Assembly (NCBI GenBank): GCA_016722285.1
Contig: JADKGI010000015.1
Location: forward strand, 62,001-126,000
Direction of reading: 5' to 3'
Length of the DNA: 64,000 nucleotides
Origin: Saprospiraceae bacterium
GTDB lineage: Bacteria; Bacteroidota; Bacteroidia; Chitinophagales; Saprospiraceae
Part shown: positions 1 through 6,974 of the stretch, one piece after another
Layout of the letters: each line of letters begins with the position of its first letter
How positions within the stretch are numbered: position 1 is the stretch's first letter
Program-made: the position numbers and the translations under genes
The notes under the pieces: model-generated
Database searches by the model: none
The model's input: only the letters and a program-made list of their open reading frames with translations
Told to the model about the DNA's origin: nothing

Positions 1-1
1 T

Positions 2-409
2 CCGGTAAAAAATTGGGCAGCTTTAAAAGCCGGCTTGTCAGGTGCGATGCGATATAATCAACAAGTCCTAAGACCTAACGAATTAATGCGCATTGGCGGC
101 AATAAAATATTACGCGGATTTGATGAGGAGAGTATTTTTACTGATAAATACCTTTTTGGCACCCTGGAGTTCAGAATTCTTTTTGATCAGAACTCCTATC
201 TAACGCTTCCATTTTTTGATTTCGGTGTAACCCACATTATTATTGATGGTGTTGAAAAAAATGATCCTGTATTGGGCGTTGGCATGGGACTTAATTTCAG
301 CACACCTGCCGGAATTTTCAACCTTTCATTTGGTGCCGGCAGAAATCAGGGTAAGCCAATTGATTACGGTAAAATGAAAATCCATTTTGGCTACGTCAAC
401 CTTTTTTGA
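2..409 (+). CDS. Omp85/BamA-TamA-like outer-membrane barrel protein, C-terminal part
   Basis: The frame is open from base 2, so the gene starts before the window; about 135 residues are visible. An LRGF sequence near the beginning matches the (V/L)RGF loop motif of Omp85-family barrels. After it come alternating amphipathic strands (such as YLTLPFFDFGV and GVGMGLNFSTP) and a final strand ending in Phe (GYVNLF), the usual C-terminal signal for barrel insertion. I infer an outer-membrane assembly or transport protein (BamA, TamA or 'surface antigen' type). POTRA domains, which would separate these options, are outside the window. The ATG/TTG codons near position 35 are internal and not a real start. 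Confidence 0.7.
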   Translation, partial: PVKNWAALKAGLSGAMRYNQQVLRPNELMRIGGNKILRGFDEESIFTDKYLFGTLEFRILFDQNSYLTLPFFDFGVTHIIIDGVEKNDPVLGVGMGLNFSTPAGIFNLSFGAGRNQGKPIDYGKMKIHFGYVNLF

Positions 410-536
410 CGAATATAAAATGATCCAAAAAGCATAACACGATATTTATTTTTACAGGTTAATTTCCACAATTCATTCTGTAAAATCACATTTCTTTGAA
501 TATTTTCAATAAAAATTAAAAATTTGGCATAATTCA

Positions 537-568
537 TTTGGATAATAAACATTGAACTAATAAGTTTG
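537..568 (+). promoter_or_regulatory. Bacteroidota-type promoter of the aromatic amino-acid operon
   Basis: TTTG at 537-540 and TAAGTTTG at 561-568 are separated by 20 bases. This matches the Bacteroidota sigma-ABfr consensus (-33 TTTG, -7 TAnnTTTG). Transcription would start only a few bases downstream, very near the leader ATG at 573. Confidence 0.6.
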
Positions 569-572
569 CGGC

Positions 573-641
573 ATGAAACGTATTCATTCTACATTTTCTG
601 CATTCTGTTTTTACTACTTTTATTTCTGTGAGATAAAGTAA
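573..641 (+). CDS. Phe/Tyr-rich leader peptide of the aromatic operon attenuator
   Basis: A 22-codon ORF starting ATG AAA CGT and ending TAA. Residues 8-18 read FSAFCFYYFYF: five Phe and three Tyr within eleven codons. It lies just downstream of a good promoter and just upstream of a pair of competing hairpins, in front of the operon that makes Phe and Tyr. This is the arrangement of classical leader-peptide attenuators such as that of enterobacterial pheA. Inferred role: the ribosome stalls at these codons when charged tRNA-Phe or tRNA-Tyr is scarce. The stop codon lies in the first bases of the 5' arm of the antiterminator, so a ribosome that finishes translation would block that arm. The mRNA start may be so close that the leader is translated with almost no 5' UTR. 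Confidence 0.75.
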   Translation: MKRIHSTFSAFCFYYFYFCEIK

Positions 642-690
642 CAGGGCTTTTGTAGGTAATGTATCAATAATATAAAAGGAGTTCTGTTAC
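638..690 (+). promoter_or_regulatory. Antiterminator hairpin of the pheA-operon attenuator
   Basis: GTAACAGGGCTTTT (638-651) can pair over all 14 positions, allowing four G-U pairs, with bases 677-690 (AGGAGTTCTGTTAC core). The seven outer pairs GTAACAG/CTGTTAC are perfect. Bases 677-688 are also needed for the terminator stem, so the two structures exclude each other. The 5' arm overlaps the leader stop codon and would be covered by a ribosome that reaches it. Confidence 0.7.
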
Positions 691-709
691 AAAAACAGGC
701 TCCTTTTTT
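674..709 (+). terminator. Conditional intrinsic terminator (attenuator)
   Basis: AAAAGGAG-T-TCTGTT (674-688) pairs with AACAGGCTCCTTTT (694-707), with a 5-base loop (ACAAA) and one bulged T; the T run extends to 709. It sits after the promoter and leader ORF and before pheA, so it acts as an attenuator and not as an end-of-gene terminator. Its 3' arm resembles the antiterminator 5' arm (AACAGG-CTCCTTTT against AACAGGG-CTTTT), so both compete for the same middle strand. Confidence 0.75.
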
Positions 710-739
710 AGTTTTATATACTTGTAAAATAATAAAAGC

Positions 740-1618
740 GTGGATTCACAGCATATTTTAAAAGTGGCTATTCAGGGATATCAGGGTTCATTCCATGATG
801 TGGCTGCAAGCAGGTTTTGGCCAGGAAGAAAACTTGAATTGATTCCCGCTGACTCTTTTGACATTTTGGGTCAAATATTAAGATCCGGTCAGGCTGATGT
901 GGCAGTTATGGCTATTGAAAACTCAATTGCCGGAACAATACTTCAGAATTACAGAATATTGCGGGAAAATGAGTTTTGGGTTTCTGGTGAAATCTATCTC
1001 AGAATAAAACACAATTTGCTGGTACTTAAAGGTACTACCTTCGAGGACATTAAGGAAGTGGCATCCCACCCTATGGCTATAAATCAATGCAGGCAGTTTC
1101 TCAATCAATATCACCATTGGAAACTGGTAGAATCTGAAGATACAGCCCTGAGTGCACAATTGGTGGCCGAAAGAAATAAAAAATCAAGAGCCTGCATTGC
1201 CAGTGCTGAAGCAGCAGATATTTACGGCCTGGAAAATCTGGCCCCTTCCATTGAAACCAATAAAACTAATTATACACGCTTTTTCATAGTCAACAGGGCA
1301 AAAACACCTGTCCCAAGCGAAGCCGACAAAGCTTCTGTCTATATCAGGGTACCTGACAAAAAAGGTCAGCTACTGAAGGTGCTTCAGGTGATCGAAGATC
1401 ATAATCTCAATATGAGCAAATTACAGTCATTCCCTGTCATAGGAAGTTTCAGGGAGTATTTTTTTCATATTGACATTGAGTTTGATCATATCGCACAATA
1501 TCTGGGTCTTAAGGATGATTTGTTAAATCTAACTTTTGAATATGAAGAAACCGGAATTTATAAGAGGGCTGATATTGCCTCAATTATCGAAAACCAACAA
1601 AATTTATCAATAAAATGA
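740..1618 (+). CDS. pheA: Prephenate dehydratase
   Basis: Converts prephenate to phenylpyruvate, the committed step to phenylalanine, in the cytosol. An N-terminal catalytic region (about residues 6-185) carries IENS at 59-62 and the diagnostic TRF triad at 179-181 (NYTRFFIV). A C-terminal ACT domain (about 198-275) should bind phenylalanine for feedback control. There is no chorismate mutase domain; that activity is on the last gene of the operon. GTG is the only plausible start: the frame is closed by TAA at 725 and the first in-frame ATG is far inside. The stop overlaps the next start by ATGA. Transcription is probably controlled by the upstream Phe/Tyr attenuator. Confidence 0.93.
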   Translation: MDSQHILKVAIQGYQGSFHDVAASRFWPGRKLELIPADSFDILGQILRSGQADVAVMAIENSIAGTILQNYRILRENEFWVSGEIYLRIKHNLLVLKGTTFEDIKEVASHPMAINQCRQFLNQYHHWKLVESEDTALSAQLVAERNKKSRACIASAEAADIYGLENLAPSIETNKTNYTRFFIVNRAKTPVPSEADKASVYIRVPDKKGQLLKVLQVIEDHNLNMSKLQSFPVIGSFREYFFHIDIEFDHIAQYLGLKDDLLNLTFEYEETGIYKRADIASIIENQQNLSIK

Positions 1619-2817
1619 TTTCAGCAGCAAAACGACTGGATGATGTAACTACGTACTATTTTGCACGCAAGTTGGCAGAAATAGACAGTATGAACAAAGA
1701 TGGTGGAAAACAAGTGCTAAACTTGGGCATAGGTAGTCCCGACCTCATGCCACCGCAAATAGTTATAGATACCCTTTGTCAGGCATTAAGTTTACCTGAC
1801 GCACATAAATATCAGTCCTACAAAGGCATTCCTAATCTACGCAAAGCGTTTTCAGGTTGGTATAAAAACCATTTTGATGTGGAGGTAAATCCGGAAACTC
1901 AAATATTGCCCCTCATTGGTTCCAAAGAGGGTGTCATGCATGCCAGTATGTCATTTATCAATCCGGGTGACCAAGTTCTCGTACCTGATCCCGGGTATCC
2001 TTCGTACTCCATGTGCACCAGATTGGCCGGTGGTATCCCGATTCCAATGTCGCTTGAAGAAAAATTGGGCTGGAAACCTGATCTCTCCAAATTGCGTGAG
2101 CGAGACTTGAGTAAGGTTAAACTTATGTGGATAAACTATCCAAATATGCCGACCGGAGCAAAAGCTGACGTTCGGTTTTTTACAGAATTGGTTGCTTTCG
2201 CTAAAGAGTACAATATTCTGATATGCCATGACAATCCTTATACATTTATATTGAATGATCATCCATTGAGTATATTTAATGTTTCCGGTGCAGAAGAATG
2301 TGCCATTGAGCTTGTGTCGTTGAGCAAATGTTATAATATGGCCGGATGGCGTGTAGGTGCTTTTATTGGCTCAAAACCGTATATAGATACTATTATGACA
2401 TTTAAGAGCAATATGGATTCAGGTATGTTTAAGCCGGTGCAGGAAGCTGCTGCTGTTGCTTTATCCTTAGGAAAAGAATGGATTGAGGACCTGAACGAAA
2501 AATATCTTGAAAGAAAAGAAGCAGCTTGTGAAATCATGCTTGAGTTGGATCTTGAATTTGATACCGACGGAGCCGGATTATTTGTTTGGGGAAAAATCAA
2601 AGAGAATAATCTTGATTCTGAAACTTTGACAAATCAAATTCTTTATGATTCAAGGGTATTTATTACTCCCGGTCACATCTTTGGGGCCAACGGTGACAAA
2701 TATTTAAGGATTTCATTGTGCAGTTCGAAAGATGATATTAGGCTTGCTTTACAAAGAATAAGACAGGGATTAATAACTGATAATGTTGAAAACAGCCATC
2801 TAAACACCAATATATGA
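1615..2817 (+). CDS. Class I/II PLP-dependent aminotransferase of the aromatic operon
   Basis: A fold-type I aminotransferase of 400 residues. Visible landmarks are NYPNMPTGA (174-182), the cofactor-binding Asp in CHDNPY (206) and the Schiff-base lysine in SLSKCYNMAGWR (Lys238). Its place between pheA and tyrA, with 4-base ATGA overlaps on both sides, points to transamination of phenylpyruvate and 4-hydroxyphenylpyruvate, or of prephenate to arogenate. Sequence alone does not separate these. It could also accept aspartate or LL-diaminopimelate-like substrates as relatives do, but the operon argues for aromatic substrates. It is intact and of normal length. Confidence 0.88.
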   Translation: MISAAKRLDDVTTYYFARKLAEIDSMNKDGGKQVLNLGIGSPDLMPPQIVIDTLCQALSLPDAHKYQSYKGIPNLRKAFSGWYKNHFDVEVNPETQILPLIGSKEGVMHASMSFINPGDQVLVPDPGYPSYSMCTRLAGGIPIPMSLEEKLGWKPDLSKLRERDLSKVKLMWINYPNMPTGAKADVRFFTELVAFAKEYNILICHDNPYTFILNDHPLSIFNVSGAEECAIELVSLSKCYNMAGWRVGAFIGSKPYIDTIMTFKSNMDSGMFKPVQEAAAVALSLGKEWIEDLNEKYLERKEAACEIMLELDLEFDTDGAGLFVWGKIKENNLDSETLTNQILYDSRVFITPGHIFGANGDKYLRISLCSSKDDIRLALQRIRQGLITDNVENSHLNTNI

Positions 2818-3653
2818 ATATTACTGTCATTGGATTAGGGTTAATAGGTGGTTCGATAGCCAAAGATCTCAAGTCTCAACTTAATGTAAAGGTGTATGGA
2901 ATTGATGCATCTGAAGATCATGTAAAACAAGCACTCGACCTGGGACTCATACATGAATCTTCAGATTTTAACTCGGGCATAGCAAATGCTGATATTGTAA
3001 TCGTATCCATCCCTGTAAATAAAATCGAATTATTATTGCCGGAATTACTTGATAAAATAAATGCGGATACGACTGTGATTGATGTTGGTTCGACTAAAGC
3101 CGAAATATGTCGTTCCGTGGAAAATCATCCAAAAAGAAACAGATTTGTCGCTTGTCACCCATTGGCTGGTACTGAATTTTCGGGGCCTGCCGCAGCACAA
3201 AGTGGACTTTTTCGGGACAAAAAAAATATCATTTGCGAAGCAGATAAATCTGCATCCGATGCATTGGATACTGCACTCAGGCTTTTTGAAAGTTTGGGCA
3301 TGACAACTACTTTTATGTCTCCGTCAGAACATGATAAACATCTTGCCTACGTTTCCCATTTGTCTCATGTCAGTTCATTTATGCTGGGTTTGACAGTTTT
3401 GGATATTGAAAAAGATGAAAAGCAGATTTTTAATCTGGCTGGAACAGGATTTGCAAGTACAGTAAGGCTGGCAAAAAGCAGCCCTAAAACATGGTCTGCA
3501 ATTTTCGGTAAAAATAGAAAATATCTTTTGGAAGCACTGGATAGCTATATTGTACATCTTCAGAATTTCAGAAACATGATCGACAAAAATGATATATCAG
3601 GAACTGAAAGATTGATGAATGAGAGCAATCAGATAAAACGAATATTGAATTAA
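2814..3653 (+). CDS. tyrA: Prephenate (or arogenate) dehydrogenase
   Basis: Oxidative decarboxylation of prephenate to 4-hydroxyphenylpyruvate, the tyrosine branch. The N-terminal Rossmann motif GLGLIGGS is at residues 7-14, and the substrate-site motif CHPLAGTEFSG at 114-124. A helical dimerisation domain follows, to residue 279. It has neither a fused chorismate mutase nor an ACT domain. Asp30 after the second strand (GIDAS) favours NAD over NADP. Translation is probably coupled to the preceding gene through the ATGA overlap. Preference for prephenate or arogenate cannot be read from the sequence. Confidence 0.92.
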   Translation: MNITVIGLGLIGGSIAKDLKSQLNVKVYGIDASEDHVKQALDLGLIHESSDFNSGIANADIVIVSIPVNKIELLLPELLDKINADTTVIDVGSTKAEICRSVENHPKRNRFVACHPLAGTEFSGPAAAQSGLFRDKKNIICEADKSASDALDTALRLFESLGMTTTFMSPSEHDKHLAYVSHLSHVSSFMLGLTVLDIEKDEKQIFNLAGTGFASTVRLAKSSPKTWSAIFGKNRKYLLEALDSYIVHLQNFRNMIDKNDISGTERLMNESNQIKRILN

Positions 3654-3693
3654 TAATTTATAAATAACTAATAAGAATTAAAATCAAAAAATC

Positions 3694-4758
3694 ATGAATT
3701 GGATGAATAACGGAAAAAGGCCAATCCTTATAGCGGGGCCTTGCAGTGCTGAGACTGAAGAACAAGTCCTGCAGACAGCAATAAGGCTTTTCAAAACAGG
3801 AAAAGTAGATATACTGCGAGCTGGTATCTGGAAGCCGAGGACGAGACCAGGTGCATTTGAAGGTATTGGCGCCAAAGGCCTTCCCTGGTTACAAAAAGCC
3901 AAAGAATTGACTGGATTGCCGGTAACCGTCGAAGTTGCAAAAGCATCACATGTTGAGTTATGTCTCGAGTTCGGAATCGATATGCTTTGGATTGGGGCCC
4001 GTACTACTGTAAATCCATTTGCAGTACAGGAAATTGCTGACTCTCTGAAGGGAGTTGATATACCTGTTTTAGTAAAAAATCCAATAAATCCTGATTTGTC
4101 ACTTTGGCTTGGGAGCATGGAAAGATTACAAAATTCAGGATTGACAAAACTTGGGGCGATACACAAGGGATTTTCATCAGCCGGCGAAAAAATCTACCGA
4201 AACAGACCACAGTGGCAGATAGCCATCGATTTTAAGACCGCTATGCCAGATGTTCCCATGATCAACGATCCAAGCCATATATGTGGCAAAAGAGATATGC
4301 TATTCAAAGTTGCCCAAAAAGCAATGGATCTTGATTTTGACGGACTTATGATTGAATCACATATTACTCCCGACACAGCCTGGAGCGATGCATCTCAACA
4401 GATAACGCCTGAAGTGTACGGACAAATGATCGCCGACTTAATAATAAGGGACGAAGATCCTAAAAATCAAAAAGAGAAAACCAAGCTGGACAGGCTGCGC
4501 AAGGAAATCGACATGATCGATGATGAGATAATGAATATTTTAGCTTCCAGAATGAAGGTATCCCGTGAAATCGGCAATTATAAAAAAGATAACAACATGG
4601 TCATCCTTCAGAGTGAAAGATGGAAAGAAGTACTGCATAAATATATAGATCGTGGTGCTCAGAATGGCCTCGGAGCAGATTTTGTCACCAGGGTGATTAA
4701 ATCTATCCATGATGAGAGTATTGAACAGCAGGAAAAAATAATGTCAGGAGAGATATAA
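3694..4758 (+). CDS. aroF: Bifunctional DAHP synthase / chorismate mutase
   Basis: Two enzymes in one chain of 354 residues. Residues 1 to about 260 are a type I-beta DAHP synthase (AGPCSAE at 14-20, then the KPRTRPGAFEG region), which condenses PEP and erythrose 4-phosphate in the first shikimate step. Residues about 268-350 are an AroQ-type chorismate mutase: an amphipathic helix starting KLDRLRKEIDMIDDEI, with VSREIGNYK after it. The fusion couples pathway entry with the chorismate-to-prephenate step. In relatives with this architecture the mutase domain also conveys feedback inhibition. It lies 40 bases after tyrA with no terminator between, and the operon ends at the hairpin at 4767-4803. 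A second ATG three codons in is an alternative start. Confidence 0.9.
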   Translation: MNWMNNGKRPILIAGPCSAETEEQVLQTAIRLFKTGKVDILRAGIWKPRTRPGAFEGIGAKGLPWLQKAKELTGLPVTVEVAKASHVELCLEFGIDMLWIGARTTVNPFAVQEIADSLKGVDIPVLVKNPINPDLSLWLGSMERLQNSGLTKLGAIHKGFSSAGEKIYRNRPQWQIAIDFKTAMPDVPMINDPSHICGKRDMLFKVAQKAMDLDFDGLMIESHITPDTAWSDASQQITPEVYGQMIADLIIRDEDPKNQKEKTKLDRLRKEIDMIDDEIMNILASRMKVSREIGNYKKDNNMVILQSERWKEVLHKYIDRGAQNGLGADFVTRVIKSIHDESIEQQEKIMSGEI

Positions 4759-4766
4759 TATCAGAA

Positions 4767-4803
4767 AAACAGGAGGTCCCAATCATACTGGTCCCTCCTG
4801 TTT
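4767..4803. terminator. Bidirectional terminator between convergent aroF and murA
   Basis: AACAGGAGG (4768-4776) pairs perfectly with CCTCCTGTT (4794-4802), plus one A-T pair outside. A-rich sequence lies on one side and T-rich on the other, so it can stop both the plus-strand aromatic operon and minus-strand murA. Confidence 0.75.
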
Positions 4804-4826
4804 ATTCGATAAAATATGTTTTAGCC

Positions 4827-6143
4827 CTATTCTTCAATTCTTTCGATTTGTGCCCCCAGAGCATTTAATCTTCCGTCTATATCCTGATACCCTCTGTCTA
4901 TCTGACTGATATTAGAAATAATACTTTCGTTTCTGGCTGAAAGCGCCGCTATGAGCAGTGAAACTCCTGCCCTGATATCCGGTGAACTCATCCGAATGCC
5001 ACGTAGCTGCGATTTTCTCTCCAAGCCTATGACAGTGGCCCTGTGTGGATCACAAAGGATGATTTGCGCACCCATATCGATCAGTTTATCTACAAAAAAC
5101 AATCTGCTCTCAAACATCTTCTGATGGATAAGAATACTGCCTTTGGCCTGAATGGCCACGACAAGGATTATGCTCAGCAAGTCTGGGGTGAAACCCGGCC
5201 AGGGTGCATCATATATAGTCATGATGGAACCATCGATAAAACTCTGTATTTCATAAATATCCTGTGCCGGTACAAAAAGGTCATCGCCTTTTATCTCAAT
5301 TTGAATACCCAGCTTCTCAAATGTATTTGGAATGATACCCAGATTCGGCACAGAGACATTGGTAATGGTAAGAGTTGATTGCGTCATAGCAGCCAGACCA
5401 ATAAAGCTGCCTATCTCAATCATATCAGGCAGAATGGTGTGTTCAGTGCCTCCCAAAGTTTCCACCCCGTGTATAGTAAGCAGATTTGAACCAACCCCTG
5501 AAATTCTGGCACCCATCTTATTGAGCATTTTGCACAATTGCTGTAAATAAGGTTCGCAAGCAGCATTATATATCTGGGTGATACCTTCTGAAAGGACTGC
5601 TGCCATCAACACATTGGCAGTGCCGGTGACAGATATTTCATCCATTAAAATATATGTACCCTTTAGTTTTTCTGCTCCAATGTAATACTGATCTTCAGAT
5701 TCATTATAATTGAATGATGCTCCGAGCTTTTGAAATCCAATAAAGTGTGTATCAAGCCTGCGACGACCTATCTTATCTCCACCTGGTTTCGGAAGATATG
5801 CTTTTTTAAATCTTGCCAGCAATGGACCAAGCAGCATAACGGATCCACGTATTTTTTTTGCATTGTCCTGATAATCAAGTGATGACAAATGATCTGTATC
5901 AATGTCGTCAGCCTGAAAAGTATATTCATTGATATTGGTCCTGGTGACTTTTACCCCCAGGCCTTCGAGTAATTCGATTTGTTTCCTGATGTCTAAAATA
6001 TCGGGAATATTTTTTATAGTAACCTTTTTATCAGTCAGAAGCACTGCACTTATTATCTGAAGCGCTTCGTTTTTAGCCCCTTGCGGTTGGATAAAACCTG
6101 ATAATCGGGCATTTCCCTGAACCCTGAATGCTTGGTTGGACAT
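4827..6143 (-). CDS. murA: UDP-N-acetylglucosamine 1-carboxyvinyltransferase
   Basis: First committed step of peptidoglycan synthesis: enolpyruvyl transfer from PEP to UDP-GlcNAc in the cytosol. The length (438 residues) and the two-domain EPT fold are typical. QGAKNEALQI (21-30) is the substrate-binding N-terminal motif. The flexible loop reads PKPGGDKIGRRR, with Asp123 where most MurA enzymes have the catalytic Cys. In Mycobacterium and Chlamydia the same Cys-to-Asp change makes MurA insensitive to fosfomycin, so intrinsic resistance is expected at target level. It is monocistronic, with a TATATTTG promoter element upstream and a shared terminator downstream. Confidence 0.93.
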   Translation of the reverse strand: MSNQAFRVQGNARLSGFIQPQGAKNEALQIISAVLLTDKKVTIKNIPDILDIRKQIELLEGLGVKVTRTNINEYTFQADDIDTDHLSSLDYQDNAKKIRGSVMLLGPLLARFKKAYLPKPGGDKIGRRRLDTHFIGFQKLGASFNYNESEDQYYIGAEKLKGTYILMDEISVTGTANVLMAAVLSEGITQIYNAACEPYLQQLCKMLNKMGARISGVGSNLLTIHGVETLGGTEHTILPDMIEIGSFIGLAAMTQSTLTITNVSVPNLGIIPNTFEKLGIQIEIKGDDLFVPAQDIYEIQSFIDGSIMTIYDAPWPGFTPDLLSIILVVAIQAKGSILIHQKMFESRLFFVDKLIDMGAQIILCDPHRATVIGLERKSQLRGIRMSSPDIRAGVSLLIAALSARNESIISNISQIDRGYQDIDGRLNALGAQIERIEE

Positions 6144-6168
6144 AATCCTGTATATTTACATTATGCGA

Positions 6169-6176
6169 CAAATATA
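6169..6176 (-). promoter_or_regulatory. -7 element of murA
   Basis: TATATTTG on the minus strand, about 26 bases before the murA ATG, fits TAnnTTTG. No clear -33 TTTG is at the right distance. Confidence 0.45.
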
Positions 6177-6256
6177 TTATGAATAAGTATAATATTATAG
6201 TAATGGATGCAATAAATCTTATGCGATCAATTTAGCAAAGTTTTTGAAATAAAAAA

Positions 6257-6282
6257 AGCACAAGGTTCCGAGGCCCTGTGCT
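6257..6282 (-). terminator. Terminator after the small secreted-protein gene
   Basis: AGCACA..GG (6257-6265) pairs with CC.TGTGCT (6274-6282). On the minus strand the stem is followed by seven T residues. It would end the transcript carrying the secreted protein at 6406-6939 and probably giant gene A. Confidence 0.7.
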
Positions 6283-6405
6283 CTATGTAAGAATTTTATT
6301 TTCACTACTTTAAGTGAACCTAAAATCTGAGAATGCTAATTATAATCTTGACTTAACCAAAAATGATGCCAGCGTCACGGATCTTTTACATTAACCCGTA
6401 AACTG

Positions 6406-6939
6406 TCAGATTTTATCCATTTTTTTGTCATCAGTATCTGAATAAAAATAATTAAAGAACTCTTCCTTTGAATCTGGAATGCAATCGCATGCCCTTATAA
6501 AATGAATTATTCCACCACATACATGGCCCTGATTGGCAAACATTTCCCCTTTGTCAGTAAAAGCGAGAATCATATCACCAATTTCAGCATCATCATGGGA
6601 AGAATGCATCACCAAGACAATTTTTTCGCCATTCAAAAACTTTATAACTCCTTGATCTTTAATTCTGTACGAAGTCTGATTAAAGTCTTGCAAGTTTATT
6701 ACATCAGGCGTTATTTCTAGTAATTTTTTGTTAAAACCCTTTTCAGACATTTTTTCCGAAAGTGTTTTAACCCAAAAACTAACTTTTTCTTCCCTCAATT
6801 TCAATGAAATATCAGGAAACTCACGACTCTGAGATGCTGCATTATTTTCTTTCGTGTCAGCTAATATCCCTCCCTGCGCAGCTACAAAATTAATTGCAAA
6901 CAAATAAAGATAAAATATAATGCTTTTCTTTTTTCTCAT
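6406..6939 (-). CDS. Small secreted protein of unknown function
   Basis: 177 residues. Three lysines and a hydrophobic stretch (IIFYLYLFAINFVAA) at residues 6-20 make a Sec signal peptide. The mature part is mixed alpha/beta with a Cys-rich patch near the C-terminus (HVCGG, then ACDCIP) and an acidic-basic tail. I recognise no family. It begins 35 bases after the stop of giant gene A on the same strand with no terminator between, so it is probably co-transcribed with A and may serve it, for instance as an accessory or anchoring factor; that is inference from position only. Confidence 0.6.
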   Translation of the reverse strand: MRKKKSIIFYLYLFAINFVAAQGGILADTKENNAASQSREFPDISLKLREEKVSFWVKTLSEKMSEKGFNKKLLEITPDVINLQDFNQTSYRIKDQGVIKFLNGEKIVLVMHSSHDDAEIGDMILAFTDKGEMFANQGHVCGGIIHFIRACDCIPDSKEEFFNYFYSDTDDKKMDKI

Positions 6940-6974
6940 TTACAATATTCCAATCATTAAATCTTATCCTTCGA

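Noticed and set aside
674..709. Ordinary terminator of the upstream barrel gene
   Set aside because: It lies about 270 bases downstream, after a good promoter and a leader ORF, and shares its 5' arm with an antiterminator.
923..1159. Minus-strand frame inside pheA and similar short antisense frames in other genes (e.g. 3684-4166, 5043-5378)
   Set aside because: Shadows of well-supported genes; no domains and no promoter.
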